A DNA stretch of 64,000 nucleotides, from positions 309,501 through 373,500 of the forward strand of contig JAHCHX010000001.1 in NCBI GenBank assembly GCA_026129545.1, written 5' to 3'. The notes below the pieces were generated by a model, which was not told the origin of the DNA, searched no databases, and was given only the letters and a program-made list of their open reading frames with translations. Below, one piece after another: positions 1 to 10,300 of the stretch. Numbering within the stretch: the stretch's first letter is position 1; every line of letters starts with the position of its first letter. The stretch comes from Saprospiraceae bacterium. GTDB taxonomy: Bacteria; Bacteroidota; Bacteroidia; Chitinophagales; Saprospiraceae. Position numbers and translations under genes: made by a program.

Positions 1-501
1 CCCGTGGAGTCTATCACCGTCGTGCCGGACTCGCTGCGCAAAACGTACGAGGTGGAGATTTTCCAGAACGTGCTGAAAATGGCCGATTTAGCCAAAGTGA
101 ATTATGTGGATTTGGTTGAAAAAGCCAAAGCGGGCGATGCGGCGGCGATTCGCAAACTGCTTGAATTTCACAAAATTGTTGATGGCGTGGATGCGCTCAA
201 TCACGCTGTGACCTGTTTGGAAATCCTGCCGCTCAGCGGCGACGTTCCATTTGCCTCGGCGGTGAATTATTGCAATCCGAATTTGAAAAAACTGATTTTG
301 GAACGCACGATATTGGCACAAGGCCGCACCAAAAAGAAGTACTTGCGCCAAAGCTTGACGGAGTGGGCACCAGTCAGTTGGGCATACCTCAACGGCCAAA
401 CGTATGATTTTGGCGGAGGCACAGCGCCAGATGCCGAGCCTTCTGCCGCGCCAGCCCAACTGGCACCCCAGCCAAGCACCGCCCCAAACAAGAAGCAATG
501 A
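1..501 (+). CDS. Hypothetical protein, 5' end outside the window
   Basis: The frame is open from the first base of the window (a CCC codon precedes a GTG at base 4), so the true start probably lies upstream and only the last ~165 residues are seen. The visible part is mostly helical and charged, with two cysteines (CLEIL and NYCNP contexts), and ends in a low-complexity Pro/Ala/Gln tail of about 25 residues. I do not recognise the family. Its stop overlaps the start of the next gene by ATGA (498-501), so the two are very likely translationally coupled in one operon. GTG at base 4 as the true start cannot be excluded. Confidence 0.7.
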   Translation, partial: PVESITVVPDSLRKTYEVEIFQNVLKMADLAKVNYVDLVEKAKAGDAAAIRKLLEFHKIVDGVDALNHAVTCLEILPLSGDVPFASAVNYCNPNLKKLILERTILAQGRTKKKYLRQSLTEWAPVSWAYLNGQTYDFGGGTAPDAEPSAAPAQLAPQPSTAPNKKQ

Positions 502-1154
502 TTGTTCGTTTTTCTGACAACTATACAAGCCTGCTCGCCATGCTCCTGCTGGCAGCAGGCTTGTTTTTGCAATGTGCGCCCTCGCGCAGCGCCGAACGAG
601 CTACCGATGCCGATTTGGGAACGCTCGTGGCATGGATGATTGGCGATTTTAGCAGTGAGGCGCAAAGTCTGCGCGATTCCGATTTTCTCGACATCCGCTT
701 GCACATTCGTCCCATTTGGTTGGCTGATAGGGCCAATTATTGGCTCTATGTGGAGCAGGCTACCGCCGCCGCCGAAGACAAGCCCTACCGACAGCGCATC
801 TATAAAGTGGAGCGCGAGGGCCGAAAAGGTTTCGTAAGCATCGTATATACGCTGCCCGAGCCAGCCAAGTGGGCCGGGGCATACAAAAATCCTTCCTCAT
901 TCGACCAATTGGAACCGTCGGACTTGACGCTGCGTGAAGGCTGCGCCGTTTTTTTGGAAAAACAAAAGAACGGGGCGTTTGTGGGCGCTACGCGGGGCGA
1001 GGGCTGTGAGAGCAATATACGAGGAGCCAAATATGCTTCTTCCAAAGTGACCATCACTAAGGATATGTTGCTCAGTTGGGACCAAGGCTTCGACGCACAA
1101 GGCCAACAGGTGTGGGGTGCCACCAAAGGCGGGTACGAGTTTTTGAAAAAATAG
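498..1154 (+). CDS. CpcT/CpeT-family (DUF1001) lipoprotein-like protein
   Basis: 218 residues. An N-terminal hydrophobic stretch (about 12-25) ends at LFLQC, which looks like a lipobox, so the protein is probably a lipoprotein. Residues ~40-216 match the CpcT/CpeT pattern: an LVAWMIGDF start, paired Cys residues around a GxFVGATxGxGC segment, then SNIRGAKYASSKVTI, SWDQGFD and a final VWGATKGGYEF. In cyanobacteria this fold attaches bilins to phycobiliproteins. This organism shows no sign of phycobilisomes, so the family assignment is firm but the function is not; homologues in non-phototrophs are uncharacterised. The start overlaps the previous gene by ATGA. Three hairpins follow the stop. 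Confidence 0.88.
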   Translation: MIVRFSDNYTSLLAMLLLAAGLFLQCAPSRSAERATDADLGTLVAWMIGDFSSEAQSLRDSDFLDIRLHIRPIWLADRANYWLYVEQATAAAEDKPYRQRIYKVEREGRKGFVSIVYTLPEPAKWAGAYKNPSSFDQLEPSDLTLREGCAVFLEKQKNGAFVGATRGEGCESNIRGAKYASSKVTITKDMLLSWDQGFDAQGQQVWGATKGGYEFLKK

Positions 1155-1210
1155 ACTTGTCGTGGTGGAGGGCTTTCCCGTCGCCAAAGACCTCCACCAC
1201 GACAAGTCTA
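1152..1210. repeat. Perfect 20-bp inverted repeat at the stop of the CpeT-like gene
   Basis: Arms 1152-1171 and 1191-1210 are perfect reverse complements separated by 19 nt. The left arm begins with the TAG stop codon of the CpeT-like gene. It is GC-rich and has no U-tract on the + strand, so it may protect the 3' end or form a cruciform rather than terminate by itself. It is the first of three consecutive hairpins. Confidence 0.85.
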
Positions 1211-1211
1211 A

Positions 1212-1268
1212 TATGCGAATGAGGGGTTGAACTTCTTTTCGTTTAGTATTCAACCTCTTATTCGCATA
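1212..1268. repeat. Second hairpin, 20-bp stem with two G-U pairs
   Basis: Arms 1212-1231 and 1249-1268 pair over 20 positions. The only two differences are G opposite T, which keep pairing as G-U in + strand RNA. The loop is 17 nt. It sits directly behind the first hairpin. Confidence 0.75.
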
Positions 1269-1271
1269 AAC

Positions 1272-1310
1272 AACAAGAGTCATCGCCGAACGCTCGGGAT
1301 GACTCTTGTT
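1272..1310. terminator. Terminator-like hairpin between convergent genes
   Basis: Arms 1272-1284 and 1298-1310 form a perfect 13-bp stem with a 13-nt loop. T-rich sequence (TTTATTGTTT) follows on the + strand, and A-rich sequence on the left side gives a U-run for the minus strand. It sits between the CpeT-like gene (ends 1154) and the leftward giant gene (ends 1343), so it could act on both. Confidence 0.7.
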
Positions 1311-1342
1311 TATTGTTTCAAGTGAACAGTTGGCGCTCCTGC

Positions 1343-4300
1343 TTACCTCAGTAGGGTCACGTCACCTTCATACAGCACCTCCTGCCCGTCGAACAATTCA
1401 ATCACAGCATACCACACAAACACGGCGGGGTTCATGGTTTGGCCCCGATGTCTGCCGTCCCAGCCATAAGCGGGGTCGTTGGGCAAGAAATCGTAGTGTT
1501 CGCTGACGAGTTCGCCCCAGCGCGAGTATATTTGGAACGACTTGATTTTCACCACGCTTCGAGTGTCGGCAAAAATCATGAACACATCGTTTTCGCTGTC
1601 GCCGTTGGGCGAGAACACGTTGGGCACATACACGTCCACGCTTTTATCCACCAGCAACAATAGTCGTGCATCGGCCTTGCAGCCGGTTTGACTGGCGACG
1701 TTCAGACGATATTGAGTGGAAGTGAGCGGGGTGGCGAGCGGGTTGAGGCAGGTGTCGCAGTCCAGGCCAGTGTTCGGTGTCCATTGGATGACTGCCAACT
1801 CGCTGGGTGGCACCGTGACTTCCGTGTTGATTTGATAGCTGTCGCCAAGCTTGATGACGACGCGTGTTTCCAAAGTGATTTCCAGCAATTCCCCTTCCAC
1901 GATGGTAGTGGTCGCGGTCGCGCTGCACCCCACGGCATCAATGGCTACGATGGTATAATCGCCGGGGAGCAGGTTGGTGAAAAGGGTGTTCTGTGTGAAC
2001 ACGTCGCCGTTGAGCGAGTATCGAATGGGTGGTTTGCCTCCTTCCACGCTTTCCACCACGATAGCGCCTCTGTCATTGTAGCAGGGGGGCTGGTTCGTGC
2101 GAAGTTGGATGACTGGCACCTTCGGCTCTATCACCACTTGGTCGGTGGCGGTGCAGCCGGTGGCGACGATGGTGACCACGAGCGTGTATGTGCCCGGCAG
2201 GTCAATGGTCGGCGTGAGGGTGTTGCTACCCGACACGATATTGCCATCAGGGCTTGTCCACTGGTAGGAAAGCGTGCCCACGCCCGTGGCGCTGCCATTG
2301 ATGGTGGCGAGCTCGCCAAAGCAAGCGATGCTAAAGGCTGTGCCCGCATCGGCAGTGGGTATTGACTGGTCGTTGCTCACCGTTGTGGCGACAAGGTTGA
2401 TGCAGTTGTTGCTTGGGTCGTTGCCGATGAGATAATAGGTGCCGGGTTGGCTCACCGTGAGCGTGGTGCCCGTGCCGACGATGGTGGTGTCCGCGCCGTT
2501 GATGGTAGCCCACCTGAAGTTGATGCCATTCACTGGCGAGCCACCCGTGAGTGTCACGGTGGTGTTGAAGCAAGTGAGGAAGCCGGGCGGGTTGATGAAA
2601 AGCGGCGGGAAGGCCAAGTTTTCATTGATAGTGATGGAGGCGGTATCGGAGCAGGATGTGATGGTGTCCAGCACTATGAACTCGTAAAAACCAGCTTGGG
2701 TGACGGGCACGGGGTTTCCACCTGAATAAAACGCGCCGTTGAGTATCCAGATGGTGTTGGGTGCTGTGGTGCCCTCGATGGTGCCGGATAGGATAATTTC
2801 GCTGATGGTACAATCCAGCACGTCGCTGGGATTGAACGCGATGGATGCCTTGGGCTGGTTGGTTAGGTTGTTCACCGTCACGGCGGTCGTGTCGGCGCAG
2901 CCGTTGGCGTTCACTGTCAGGCGATAATTGCCAGCGGCGTCCACTGTGATGGTGGCTTGCGCTGGGTTGCCCACGATGGAGCCACCGACGGTCGTCCATT
3001 GGAAGGAGGAGCCTGTCAGACTTGAGCTGCCCGTCAAGGTCACGGTTTTCACGGCGCAGGTAATTGGTTCGGGCGCGGTGATGCTGGCTGCTGGTTTTTC
3101 TCTAAATGAAATGGGCGTGCCAACCGAGATAACGGCGCAAAAATCGCTCAAGTCCACATTGCCAGAGCCGTCGTTGTTGCCTGCAATGGCGGAAATGTAA
3201 TACGTCGTGCCGAAGGTCATCGTCGCTGGGTCGAAGCAGAAAGTTGGCTGGCTGCTGCGGGCGATTTCGTTGACGATTTGACCGCCGCTTCCGGTGTGCA
3301 GCACAAATTGCCGCACGTCGTTGGCATCCAAAAACTCGCCGGCGGAATTGTAGGTAGCGGTGATACATTCAGGGCCGCACACGAACAAAGGCGCATTCGA
3401 CATATCGCCGACGGCAGTATTGCAATTGAAAAGACCTACTGTGAAGTCGCAAACATCGGTGCAGCCATTGGCATCCGTGACGGTGGCTACATAAGTGCCT
3501 GTCCCTAAATTGTTCAAGGGCAATGTGCCAGACGAAACATTGGTTGGGGTGCCACCCGGCGACCAATTGACGACGTAAGGCGTTGTCCCGCCCGACACAT
3601 TTACCTGTCCGGCGCCGTCTGTGAGGCCGGGGGCGCTGACGGTTGCGGTGGCGCTGCATGCAATTTGCGCGGCGCTGGCTGGTTGGCTGATGTTGAATGT
3701 GGCAGTGCTCGTGCATCCTTCGGCATCGGTGACTGTCACGGTATAGTTGCCCGCGACGAGGTCGGTGAGGTTTGCCGGGTTGCCGGGTTGGTTGGGCGAC
3801 CAAGCGAACTGATAGGGGGCCGTGCCGCTGGTCACGCTCAGGTCAATGGTGCCTTCGTTGCCACCAAAACATTTGATATCGGTGGTCGCTCCACTAAACA
3901 AGACAGGGGCCGTATTGCTGGCGACAGTGAAGGTAGCGACTGCTGTGCAAGCGCCGCCGCTGCTCACAGTGACGGTGTAATCGCCTGGTGCCACGTTGGC
4001 CAAGTCCTGCGATGTTTGGGCGTTCGACCAAACGAACGTGTAATTATCGGGTGGTGTCACGCTGACGGTGATGGTGCCATTGTTGTCCACGCAGGATGTG
4101 CTGGGTGTGGTGGAGCCGCTCACGTTGGGTGTTATCACGCCGTCGGGGACGGTGATGTTTGCCACCGAGGAGCAGCCATTGTCGCCCGTCACGGTGACGG
4201 AGTAGTTGCCTGCGGGTATGTTGCTCAGGTTTACGCCATTAGAGTTGTTTGACCATTGATAGGTGTAGGGCGCTTCGCCACCGCTCACCGAGAGGCCAAT

Positions 4301-7300
4301 GCTGCCATTGCTTTTGGCGCAGGTAGCGGCTGTCACAGTTTCATCAATGTCGGGCGAGGGCGTATCGTCGCCTACGGTGAAAGTGGCGACGCTAGTGCAG
4401 TTGCCTCCTGCGCTGACGGTGACGGAATAGTCGCCCGGCGCGAGGCTGGTCAGGTTTTGGGAAGTCTGTGCGTTCGACCAAGTGAATGTGTAGTTGTCGG
4501 GTGGTGTTACGCCGATGGTGACGGAGCCATTGTTGTCCGAGCAAGAGGTGTTGGAAGTGGTCGTGCCGCTCACGCCGGGTGTTATCACGTTGTCAGGCAC
4601 CACGAAGGCATCCACTGAGGAGCAGCCGTTGGCACCCGTGACGGTGACGGAGTAGTTGCCTGCCGGAATGTTGCTCAGGTCTTCGTTCGTGGCGCTGTTC
4701 GACCACGAATAAGTGTATGGCGCTTCGCCGCCGCTCACCGAGAGGTCAATGCCTCCGTTGCTTTTGGCGCAAGAGGCAGGTGCCACGATTTCGGCAATGG
4801 CGGGGGAAAGCGTGTTGTCGCCCACGTTGAACGAAGCCACGCTGGTGCAACTGCCACCTGCGCTGACGGTGACCGAATAGTTGCCGCCCACCAGTCCGTT
4901 GAGATTTTGCGAGGTGGCGTTGTTCGACCAATTATAGGTGTAAACGCCAACAGGTGTCACGGTGAGGTCAATGCTGCCGTTGCTTGTCCCGCAGATGGTG
5001 TTGGGGGAAGTGGAGCCTGCTATCGAGAAGGTGATGGAGTTGTCGGGCACGGTTGCCGTGGCAGTGGTGGTGCAATTGTTGGCATCCGTCACGGTGACGG
5101 TGTAAGTGTCGGCAGCCACGTTGTTCAAATCTTGGGTTGTGGCATTGTTTGACCAATTGTAGGTGTAAGGCGCGGTACCGCCGTTCACGTTGAGGTCAAC
5201 GCCGCCATTTTCCAAATCACAAACTTCGGGAGTGACGGTCTGTGAAGCTGTCGGGAGGGTAGTGTTGTCGTCCACAATGAACGATGCTGTGGCGGTACAT
5301 CCTGTTCCAGCGGGGTCGGTCACGGAGACGGTATAGGTGCCGGGTGGCACATTGCTGAGGTCTTCCGATGTGGCGTTGTTCGACCATTCTATGATAAAAT
5401 TGCCGGGTGGGGTTATCACCAAATTAACCGAGCCATTGGGGGTGGCACAGTTGGTGACGGGTGTGGCGCTGCCACCCAAGCTGAATGTGGAGCTGTTGTT
5501 GGGCACGTTCAGCGTGGTAGTGGCGGTGCATCCGTTGGAGGCGGTCACGGTGACGGAGTAGTTGCCGGAAAAAATGTTGGCGAGGTCTTCTGTGGTGGCG
5601 CCGTTCGACCAAACAAAGGTATAAGGCGCACTGGCACCGCTGATATTGAGGTCAATGCCGCCGTTGTCGTTGCTGCATATTGAGGGTGTCACGGTTGGGG
5701 TGATGATTGGATTTTGGGTGTTGTTGGTCACCGTGAATGTTGCAGTGGACGAGCAGCTGCCGCCTGCACTGACGGTCACTGTGTAGCTGCCGCCGTTCAG
5801 GTTGTTCAAATCTTCGGTGGTGGCGCTGTTCGACCAGTTGTAGGTGTAGTTGCCCGCAGGTGACACGCTGATGTTCACCGCGCCATTGCCCGTTGTGCAT
5901 GAAGTGTTTTCAGAAATAACGCCTGTTACGTTGAGCGCCACGTTGTTGTTGACCACGTTTGCGGTCGCGGTAGAGGAACACCCGTTGGCACCCGTGACGG
6001 TGACGGAATAATTGCCTTGTGCCAAATCATTGATTTGATTGGTATTGCCGCTGTTCGACCACGAGAAGGTGTAAGGGGGCATTCCGCCTGTTGGGTTGGC
6101 GCTGGCCGAGCCGTTGTTCAGCCCACAAATGGAGGGTGTGGCGGCAGCGGCCAAATTGGGGGCGGTGGCATTGTTGGCTATGTTGAAACTGGCTGTGGCC
6201 GAACAGGTTAATCCGGTGCTGACGGTTACCGAGTAACTGCCGGGCGCGAGGTTGCTGATGTTGGGCGTGTTGGCACTGTTCGACCAATTGTAGGTATAAT
6301 TCCCCGCCGGGGTGACGTTGAGGGTTATGGAGCCATTGGGGGTCAGACACGAAGTGTTCTCAACTGCGGTGCCCGAAAGGTTGATGACCACATCATTGCT
6401 GGGGATGGTGATGGAACTGACTGCGGAACAGTTGCCCGCCGCACTGACGGTGACGGCGTAATTGCCCGGCGGCAAATTGTTGAGGTCTTCCGTCGTGGCT
6501 CCGTTCGACCAAGCGAACGTGACGGGGGCTTGGCCGCCCGTGACGGTGAGGTCAATGGAGCCATTGGAGACACCGCAAGTGGCAGGAGTGACGGCGTGGG
6601 TCAGGCTGGGCACTTGCGATTCGTCGAGCACCACGAAGGTGGCGGTTTTGCTACAAGTGCCAACGGTCACCGTGACGGTGTAAGAGCCTGCCGCGAGGTT
6701 GTTGAGCACGGGCGTGAAAGCGCCGTTTGACCATTGGATGCTCGATGTGGGGGGGGCGGGGTTGAGTTGCAGCGTGATGCGCCCGTTGTTGGTGGTGCAG
6801 GAGGTTTTGTTCAGCACTGTGCCGTTGATGATAATGTCAATGATGTCGTCGGGCAAATCGCCGCTGGTTTCGGAGGTGCAGCCGTTGGCGGACGTTACGG
6901 TGACGGAGTAAAAGTCCGGCGGTACGTTGTTCAAATCTTGGGTGGTCTGCCCACTCGACCATTGGTAGGTGTATGGTGGCACGCCGCTACTCACGGTCAG
7001 GTCAATGCCTCCGTTGCTAAGGCCACAGGTGGCAAATTTATATTCAACGAAAATAATCGGCACGTTGGGCTGGTCAATTACGTCGAAGGTGGCTGTTTGG
7101 AAGCAGGAGCCTTGCCCCTGTACAGTGACGGTGTAGGTGCCGCCTGGTAGGCCATTGATGTTTTGCGTGGTTTGGCCACTCGACCATTGATATGTGTAAG
7201 GGCCAAGTGCGGGTGGTGTGACGTTGAGGGTGATGGCGCCGTTGCCGCCAACGCATACTGTGTTGATGGTTGCGTTTCCAGTCACGTTGATGGGGGGATT

Positions 7301-10300
7301 GTTGTTTCCGATGTCGAAATTGGCGACATTGGTACATCCGTTGGCTCCTGTGACGGTGACGGAATAGCTGCCTGCTGGCACGTTGTTGATATTCTGAGTT
7401 GTTTGTCCGCTCGACCATTGGTAGGTGTAGGGCGGGACGGCGCCACTCACGGTGATATTGATGCCGCCGTTCGACAAGTCGCAGGTGCTGCTGGTTGGGT
7501 TGCCGTTGATGGTGGGGCCGTTGGGGTTTTCGGGTATGGTGAAGCTGGCGATTTGGCTGCATGAGCCGCTGCCCGTCACGGTGACGGTGTAGGTGCCTTG
7601 CACCAAATTGCTGATGCTGGGCGTGGTGGCACCGTTCGACCATGAATAGGTGTAAACGCCTGGCGGCGCGACGGATGTGGTGATGCTGCCGTTTCCGTTT
7701 CCATTGCAAAGGGTGTTGGCAATCACGTTTCCGTTCACTGTGATGAGCGGGTTTTCGTTGGAAACGTTCACGCCTGTACTGGCGGTGCAGCCATTCGCGC
7801 CTGTGACGGTGACACCGTAGAATCCTGCCGGAATGTTGACGAGGTTTTGTGTGGTGGCTCCGTTGGTCCAGCTGAACGTGTAAGGCATGACACCTCCTGA
7901 GACACTCAGGTTGATGCCGCCATTGCTTTGGTCGCAAGTACTGGACACGGGGGTGATGTTGATGACTGGCAAGTTAGGGTTGTCTGCCACGGTGAAGCTG
8001 GCCGTTTGGGTGCAAGCGCCGCCGGCATTCACCGTGACGGTATAAGTGCCGGGGGGCAGGTTGTTGATGTTGGGCGTGGTGGCGCCATTCGACCATGTGT
8101 ATGTGTAGTTTGGGTTGGGTGGCGCGACGCTGATACTGATGCTGCCATTGCCACCCGAACAAGTGGTATTGGCTACCGGGGTGCCGTTGATGGTGATGGG
8201 AGGGTTGTTGTTGTTCACATTTATGTTGGCAACCGAAGAGCAACCGTTGGCTCCCGTGACGGTGAGGGTGTAACTGCCGGCGGGGATGTTGGATAGGTTT
8301 TGCGAGCTAGAACCGTTCGACCATTGAAAAGTATAAGGCGAGACACCACCTGTGACCGATATGCTGATGCTTCCATTGCTGAGTTCGCAGGTGGACGGTA
8401 TCACGTTCGGGTTTATGTTCGGATTGTTCGGGTTGTTTGGGATGGTGAAAGTGTTCGTCTGTGTGCAAGCGCCGCCTGCGCTCACGGTGACGGTATAAGA
8501 GCCGGGCTCCAAATTGCTCAAATTTGGTGTGGTGGCTCCGTTCGACCATGTGTAGGTATAGTTCGGGTTGGCTGGGGTAACGTTCAGGTTGATAGCTCCA
8601 TTTCCACCTATACAGGTGGTGTTGGCGGTTATGTTGGCGTTGATGTTGAAAGTGGGGTTGTTGTTGCCGACAGTAAAATTGCCTACCTGCGTGCAGCCAT
8701 TGGCTCCCGTGACGGTGACCGAATAGCTGCCCGCCGGGATGTTGTTCAGGTCTTCCGATGTGGAGCCGTTCGACCATGTAAAGAGGTAGGGCGGCACGCC
8801 TCCAGACACATTGATATTGATGCTGCCATTATCCAACTCGCAAGTGGATTGCGTGGTGGTGCCTGTCACGTTTGGCTGGTTGGGGTTGTTGCCTACGTTG
8901 AAAGTGGCGGTGTTGCTGCAGGTTGGCCCGGCGGTCACGGTAATTGTATAAGCGCCTGGCTCAAGGTTGTTGATGTCTTGCGTGGTTGCGCCGTTCGACC
9001 ATTGGTAGGTGTAGTTTCCGGGCGGCGGGTTGACGCTGACATCAATCGCGCCATTTCCCCCGTTGCAGGTTGTGTTGGCTGTGACGTTGGCCGTGATGTT
9101 GAGGTTTACGATGTTGTCATTGACGGTTGCGGTGAATTCCCTCGTGCAACCGGTAGCTTCCGTGATGGTGACGGTGTAGGAGCCGGCAGGTATGTTGCTG
9201 AGGTCTTCTGTTGTCGCGCCGTTTGACCATTGGAACAAATAGGGTTGGCTGCCGCCACTGACGGTAAGGTTGATGCCGCCATTGTCGAGGCCACATTGAG
9301 AGTTGATGACCGTGGCAGAGGTATTGATGGTGACTTGTGTCACTGATGCCGAGCCGGAAACCGTACCGTTACAGCCATTCGCGCCACCCGGCACGGACAC
9401 GTTTTGCAAGCCATAGTTGCCCACTTGGTTGACCGTATAAGTGTACGGGTTTTCACTCGTCGTGATGGGCGCTTGGGGGGAACCATTAAAGGTAGGGGTA
9501 AACGTCCATGGCCCCTCACCTGTGAAAGTGACCGTCAAGTTGACGGTGCCACCGCCGCCTTGGCACAATTGCCCACTACCCGAGATGGTAGCGGTAGGTG
9601 TCGGAATCACGTCAATGGTGATGCACGATGGGGTGGGGTTGGCATAGCAGCCGTTTGCGGTGGTGACGCAAAGGTCGGCAGAGGTGGTATTGTTGCCCCA
9701 GCTGACGTTCACGTTCGGGCCGGAGCCGCTGATGGTGCCTATGTTTGGCGTGAGGGTCCAAGTATATGTCGTAGCGCCTCCAACTGGTGGAAGCGAGTAG
9801 CCTGTCGTGGAGTTTTGGCACACCTCCTGCAAGCCGGTGATGGGGCCGGGGTCATTGGGCGGCACACCGACGGTGGAGCCGGAAAGCACGGTAATCGAGT
9901 AGTCACACACGTTGCCAGCGCATCCATCAAGCACGAAGTAGTAAATCTGACCGACGACGAAGTTGTTTGAGCTCAGAATGAATGGGTTCTGCGTGCACTG
10001 GCATTGCAGGGCCAATGGCTGGCTGACGCAAGCAGAATAGATGCCGCCTTGCAAGCCCATATTTGGGCCGGGCGTGCAGTTGGTGGGGGTCACTTGGATG
10101 GTGATAGAGGTGGTGCCAGCAAAAAATGCGAACCATTCATCATTGTTCAGCACAAACTGCCCGCCACATCCTGGAAAGTTTTGCTGCTGGTTGTTGTTAT
10201 TGATGGTGTTGCAGTAACCGTCGAGGTTTTCGCACAACACGGGCGCTTGGACGCATGTATTCCCCGCGTCGGGGAATCCCGGAGGTGGACATTGACCAAA

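Noticed and set aside
8300..9226. Antisense frames across the SprB array (also 3665-4252 and 6734-7150)
   Set aside because: The repeat's fixed codon pattern leaves the opposite strand open periodically; the translated products are just the repeat read backwards.
3430..9340. Possible CRISPR or satellite array
   Set aside because: Units are ~226 bp, diverged, in frame, and encode a known domain; there are no short identical repeats with unique spacers.
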